Assembly (NCBI GenBank): GCA_963989385.1
Contig: OZ022501.1
Location: forward strand, 84,800,979-84,864,978
DNA length: 64,000 nt
Source of the DNA: Ctena decussata
Lineage: Eukaryota > Mollusca > Bivalvia > Lucinida > Lucinidae
Direction: 5' to 3'
The notes below the pieces were generated by a model, which did not search any database, was not told the DNA's origin, and saw nothing but the letters and a program-made list of their open reading frames with translations. The stretch's first letter is position 1. Every line of letters starts with the position of its first letter. Shown here in pieces: positions 60,240-64,000 of this stretch. Both the position numbers and the translations under genes were made by a program.

Positions 60240-61487
60240 GTATAACGTATAACGATATAGTTCTGTTCGGCATTTTTAATGAGAAAATATGGTAATTACA
60301 CATAGAATACAATCTCAATTAAAGAGGAAAACAATGACCGAGGCTCGTTCAAAACATACTTGACTTTACTGCAGCTGGTGTTGTGCCGTGTGGCGGCCGT
60401 AAAAAGTCTCCCTTTACATCATCCATTGTGCGGATTATAGTTATTTTTGTCCTTTGTAATAAGAGGATATTTTCTGAGAAATCAGAAATTTTTGACAGAT
60501 TTAGAAAAAAGTAAAGCGATAGGCAATGATCATGAATCAATACAATCAAATTCCACATTCCGCTCTCAAAACCAATGGGATAAGAAGCACATACACTCAG
60601 AACTTGACACAAGTTTACGAAAGACACACACAGTAAGCCAAATGAGCAGCTGTTTCCCAAACAGATGGTCATTCAGCTACCCCAATAACAGCATCAACAT
60701 CTGTTTTTACTTATTATTTGTTTTAATTACATAACAAAAACAAAACAGAAGGCAGATTGGGCAGCAATTCGGACGACCAAACTACCAGAGACCATAGACA
60801 AGCGGATACAGCACAATATAACATCGAGAAACCGCCTTGGAACGGTCAGCAAAAGATTACTGGGGGGCTTAAACATGTTTTACTGGGCCCAAATCTCGTT
60901 CTCTGCTTCTGCAGTGGTTTGAAACATTAAGTTAGCTGTTTGGTTCGCATGAAGGTTTCCTAACTCATCAAAGAATCATTACCGGAAACAAACAAATCAC
61001 GGATAAGGCCTAGACTCTTTATCTAGATCATCGCTTTTTATTCATTTGGACTTCTTTCGACACTTTTAAGTATTTCAACCGACTGCTTTATTAAAATTAA
61101 GAAATTACAGTCAGGGTCACTGATGAGGCTTGAATAGCCGAAACTTCGAAGTATTGCCCATGTTTTTCCTTTTGAATGTGTTCTCTGCTCTCGAAGGAAG
61201 AACTTAAGATTTTATTTTTTTGTAGACACATGAAATAAAAATAAAAGTTAAAATTTATAATCGCACTGTTTCTGTCAGAAGAAAACAAACACAGTTTTAA
61301 TAAGAATATAACTTGATTGCACGGTTCCATGGTGTCTTGGGTGGGCTCTTAGATTGAATTTTGTCAGTTGCTGAGAATTTTCCTTCTTAAATTTATCAAT
61401 AAACGTGAAATAAACTAGCTTAAGTATCTTTGCCATTTTCAGTCATGATATATGCATTATAATGGTCATTGAACTGCCTCTTTTCAG
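60240..61487 (+). other. Intron, pair 4, with hammerhead-bearing repeat
   Basis: 60840-60930 is the inverse of repeats at 56560-56650. 61020-61210 is a dispersed repeat that holds the hammerhead motif at 61114. The open frame 60447-60734 lacks a domain. Confidence 0.6.
61114..61159 (+). ncRNA. Hammerhead ribozyme motif with intact core
   Basis: GGGTCA (stem I), CTGATGA (core), GGCT-TGAAT-AGCC (stem II with five-base loop), GAAA (core), CTTCGAAG (short stem III with tiny loop), TA (the UH cleavage position), then TTGCCC closing stem I with one mismatch (C opposite T). All core nucleotides that I know to be required are present. A very short stem III is characteristic of hammerheads in Penelope-like and retrozyme elements. 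Sense to the coiled-coil gene, in the intron between 60239 and 61488. Confidence 0.75.
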
Positions 61488-61577
61488 GAAGATCTTAGTT
61501 CTCAAAACCAACAATTACGCGACTTAGCAACAAAACTTCAGAAACAGGTCGCTGAAAAGGAAGAAATTTCCAAAAAG
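61488..61577 (+). CDS. Coiled-coil gene, 30-codon exon, pair 4 (last visible)
   Basis: Acceptor CTCTTTTCAG, donor AAG|GTACAT, phase 0. Encodes EDLSSQNQQLRDLATKLQKQ then VAEKEEISKK. Diverged from the KHETVQRES type, but L3, L10, L17, V21 and the KK ending are kept. The gene must continue beyond this donor; I found no terminal exon before the window ends. Confidence 0.85.
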
Positions 61578-63529
61578 GTACATGTTTATGTCTACACACT
61601 AGTTTACACCTTTCTGCAGCCTAAGAAATAAATGCATTTGAGGCTCTACGGTTTTATTTTTCTTTTGACACTTTCAAATGAAGGGACTTACGGGATCCTA
61701 TTTTCTAAGATATTAGTATGCCTGTTCCAACACAGGTCGGCATTAGTTCTACCTCCGTTGAACGGAATAATTATGTATATAATAACGTGGTTTTCAAACA
61801 CTTGAATGGCAATCATTTACTTACATAGTTCTCTCAAAGACAATGTAATTTACTTCTGGCAGGTTGAATAATGTTATCTAAATGCTTTGTTGTAACTTAA
61901 AACTTTTTTCTCGATGCTGGCACTTTGTGTTTATTTTCATTTCGGAGTTTCTAAAGTTCATTTTAGCTCGCCCTTTCCCAAGAAGAGATAGAGCTTTAGT
62001 ATTCACCATGGCTTCGGCGATAGCGTCAGCGTTGTAAATAAATTAATGTTCTGGTTTAATTTAAATCTTAAAAAGTTCACTCAAGAGCAGAGCACACATT
62101 TAAAAGAAGGAACATGGGTCATACTTCGATGTTTCGGCTATTCAAGCCTCAAGTTCTTAAAACGCTACATCTGACTGCACACTTGATCGTTAACTCAATA
62201 AGCACCGCATAAGGTGAGAACAAATTCCTTTTGTTTACACGCCGGTGGGTCAGGCCACATGGCTTAAGCCTTAAAAAATCGTCGAAGTTTTTTGGGGTTC
62301 GTTGATCTGTCTTAGATCGGGTCTACCGAAATTCAGTTGTTTGATTTCATTTTCTCCGGCGTTTCAGTATAGGGCTTGCTGTAGCGTCTTTCTTCTCAGC
62401 AAGAAACCTTGATATATATGTTTGTAGTTTTGATTCAGTAGAACTAGAAGAACTTCATGCGAACCAAACAACGTATATTTGTTGGAACCACACTGGATGA
62501 AAGTTCGAGGTTGCACATGTTTAAAACCGGTTAGAGCTTCTCTTGCAATTTATTCTTATTGTCACTATTCGTCTAATTATGGCCAACGTTCTGTCTTATG
62601 AAAAAGTCCTCTGCTCTAAAGACGTCTCCCCGTACATCATTCATATTGAAGATTATATTTTAGTTGTGTCCTTTGAGATCAGAGGGTATGTGCTGAGACG
62701 TCAGAAATGTTGGATTAATTTAGAATCATATTCTATATCACCGCTTTTAAATTATTTGGTCTCTTTTTGATACTAATCCGTCTTTGAATCGACTACTTTA
62801 TTAAAATTTAAAAATTGCAATATGCTTTTCTCTGGCTTACGTTACCAGATGTTTTCAAGATCACTGAAGTGACTTTAGTATCCAAAACTTCATAGTATGG
62901 CGACTGTTTCTTCTTTTCAGTGTTGTCTCTGCTCTTGAGAAGGCTATCGAAAATTTGAATTTCTCGTTGTCTTCCACTGATGCCCATTTTATATAGGGTA
63001 GTCGTGCTTGTGTTGTTAGTAACTGATACCGTCTAAGGTGTATGTCTTCCTTTTATTCGCATGGTGTTTGGAATTCGATTGCACCGGCTTCGGACCATTG
63101 CCGTTTCTACTGTGTATCTCCTGACGTGATTAATAATACTGTCTGATACTGGTTTAAAGTTTTACACAGTATCATTTCATCTACTACTCAGCGACCTTGA
63201 GGACTCCGGCTTGGAAATTTTATCTTAATGCATTTTAAAAGTTTATATCTTCTGATCCTTTGAATACATCTAGTTGTTACCTTGCATGCTGTTAGATGTC
63301 ATAATCACGTTTTTGCTGAAAGTGTTTTTAAATTTATATCTGCTGATTTACTCAGTAGATATGGTGGCTACCTTTTCTGATATTGGAGATTGGTCTTCTT
63401 TGCTGCGTAGCACCATCCCCATCTCAATGAAAAACCTTGAGATCAAATCAGAGACTTAAATAGTTCATATTGGTTAAAATTATTACTTCACACCATTCAA
63501 TCGCTGTATAATCCACATCAGTCTTTAGG
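61578..63529 (+). other. Intron or intergenic stretch after the last visible exon
   Basis: No 78- or 90-bp exon is seen. It contains hammerhead-family repeats at 62116-62153 (minus) and a decayed relative near 62860-62900 (plus), plus flanking text shared with 61020-61210. Confidence 0.5.
62116..62153 (-). ncRNA. Hammerhead-like motif with deleted core bases
   Basis: On the minus strand: GAGGCTTGAATAGCC, GAAAC, ATCGAAGTA and TGACCC. Stem II, GAAA, the UA site and the stem I 3' strand are intact, but CTGATGA is reduced to a CTTGA-like remnant and the stem I 5' strand is lost. Its TGACCC is the exact complement of GGGTCA at 61114. Confidence 0.55.
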
Positions 63530-63692
63530 AGCGGTGGTAGTGTAGTGGATAACACGATGGACTATTAATCCAGGGATCACAAGATCGATACCCCGCTTCT
63601 CCGGTCTGTCGGATGAGACTTTAAACCGATATCTATCCCGTCTCCTTATGACCTAGTTGTTGGTAGGACGTTAAACCCGAGGTCACTCACTC
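63530..63692 (+). mobile_element. tRNA-headed SINE, same family as 25141-25291
   Basis: Starts GCGGTGGTAGTGTAGTGGAT, has an AGATCGATACC box-B-like sequence, CGCTTCTCCGGTCTGTCGGA and GACGTTAAACCCGAGGTCAC, and ends in TCAC repeats. The target duplication is not obvious. Confidence 0.8.
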
Positions 63693-64000
63693 CACATGAC
63701 TCTGAATAGCATTGAGGTGAATACTGACACAGAGGTTCAATGTTAAAACTTTTGTTTAAAAGTCTATGTATAATTGAACTGACATATTCAATAGAATTAG
63801 TTGATGCTATGACAGTTTTAAGATACAGCTTTTTACAATGAATAATTAAGAATAAATAATCCCCACCCTCTAAAGAATCTTGAGGTCAAGTTTAAATATT
63901 GGTTTAATGTTTAAAAAATTATATCAACTGATGTATTTAATGGGTGTAGCTGATACAACAGCTGATGTTAGATTTCTCGTCTTACGTTTTAAGCTGAACC
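63693..64000. other. Non-coding end of window
   Basis: AT-rich, with no exon or repeat recognised. Confidence 0.5.

Overview
The window looks like nuclear DNA from an invertebrate animal, most likely a bivalve mollusc. It is AT-rich and gene-poor, with short exons bounded by GT/AG in very large introns. It is crowded with non-LTR retrotransposons, tRNA-headed SINEs, foldback MITEs, satellites, a Penelope-like fragment and hammerhead-ribozyme repeats. The mollusc assignment is inference; the eukaryotic assignment is read directly from the sequence. There is no operon structure, rRNA, CRISPR array or functional tRNA gene.

Layout. 1-3639: no gene recognised. 3640-10830: copy A of a TIR transposon, interrupted by a SINE (5541-5804) and by a 4.6 kb TIR element (5851-10459). 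Copy B of the same transposon (24044-26794) lacks both insertions, so it serves as the empty site for each. 11.2-12.6 kb: a shared block and minisatellites. 12.7-19.9 kb, minus strand: one broken Gag-like gene (N-terminal domain, long SR-rich domain, retrotransposon Gag core, CCHC knuckle), split by a MULE-like transposon (13041-15330) and by a 5'-truncated LINE (16019-18415). 20.07-24.0 kb, plus strand: a near-complete LINE of the same family. Its ORF carries an N-terminal hydrophobic segment, a canonical 2A motif, tandem PHD fingers, an APE endonuclease and a reverse transcriptase, and is broken by two 1-bp deletions. 26.8-33.6 kb: satellites and MITEs. 34.2-37.8 kb, minus strand: a second, different LINE with two nonsense codons and a frameshift. 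38.5-41.2 kb: two long inverted palindromic arms enclosing a candidate first coding exon and a TTAA-flanked element.

42.8 kb to at least 61.6 kb, plus strand: the only host gene I can support. It is an array of phase-0 exons strictly alternating 90 bp (30 codons) and 78 bp (26 codons). Each 78+90 pair encodes 56 residues, exactly eight heptads, and leucine-type residues keep a seven-residue spacing across the exon junction. The pairs and their introns are tandem duplicates. One duplicated exon ends in an in-frame TAG directly before its splice donor. The introns carry MITEs, satellites, a Penelope-like fragment and hammerhead motifs; the best hammerhead (61114-61159) lies in sense orientation in the last visible intron.

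How it fits together: the first 38 kb is a nest of transposons in transposons whose insertion order can be read from target duplications and empty sites. The last 25 kb is a coiled-coil gene that grew by duplicating an exon pair. The product and function of that gene are not identifiable from sequence alone.
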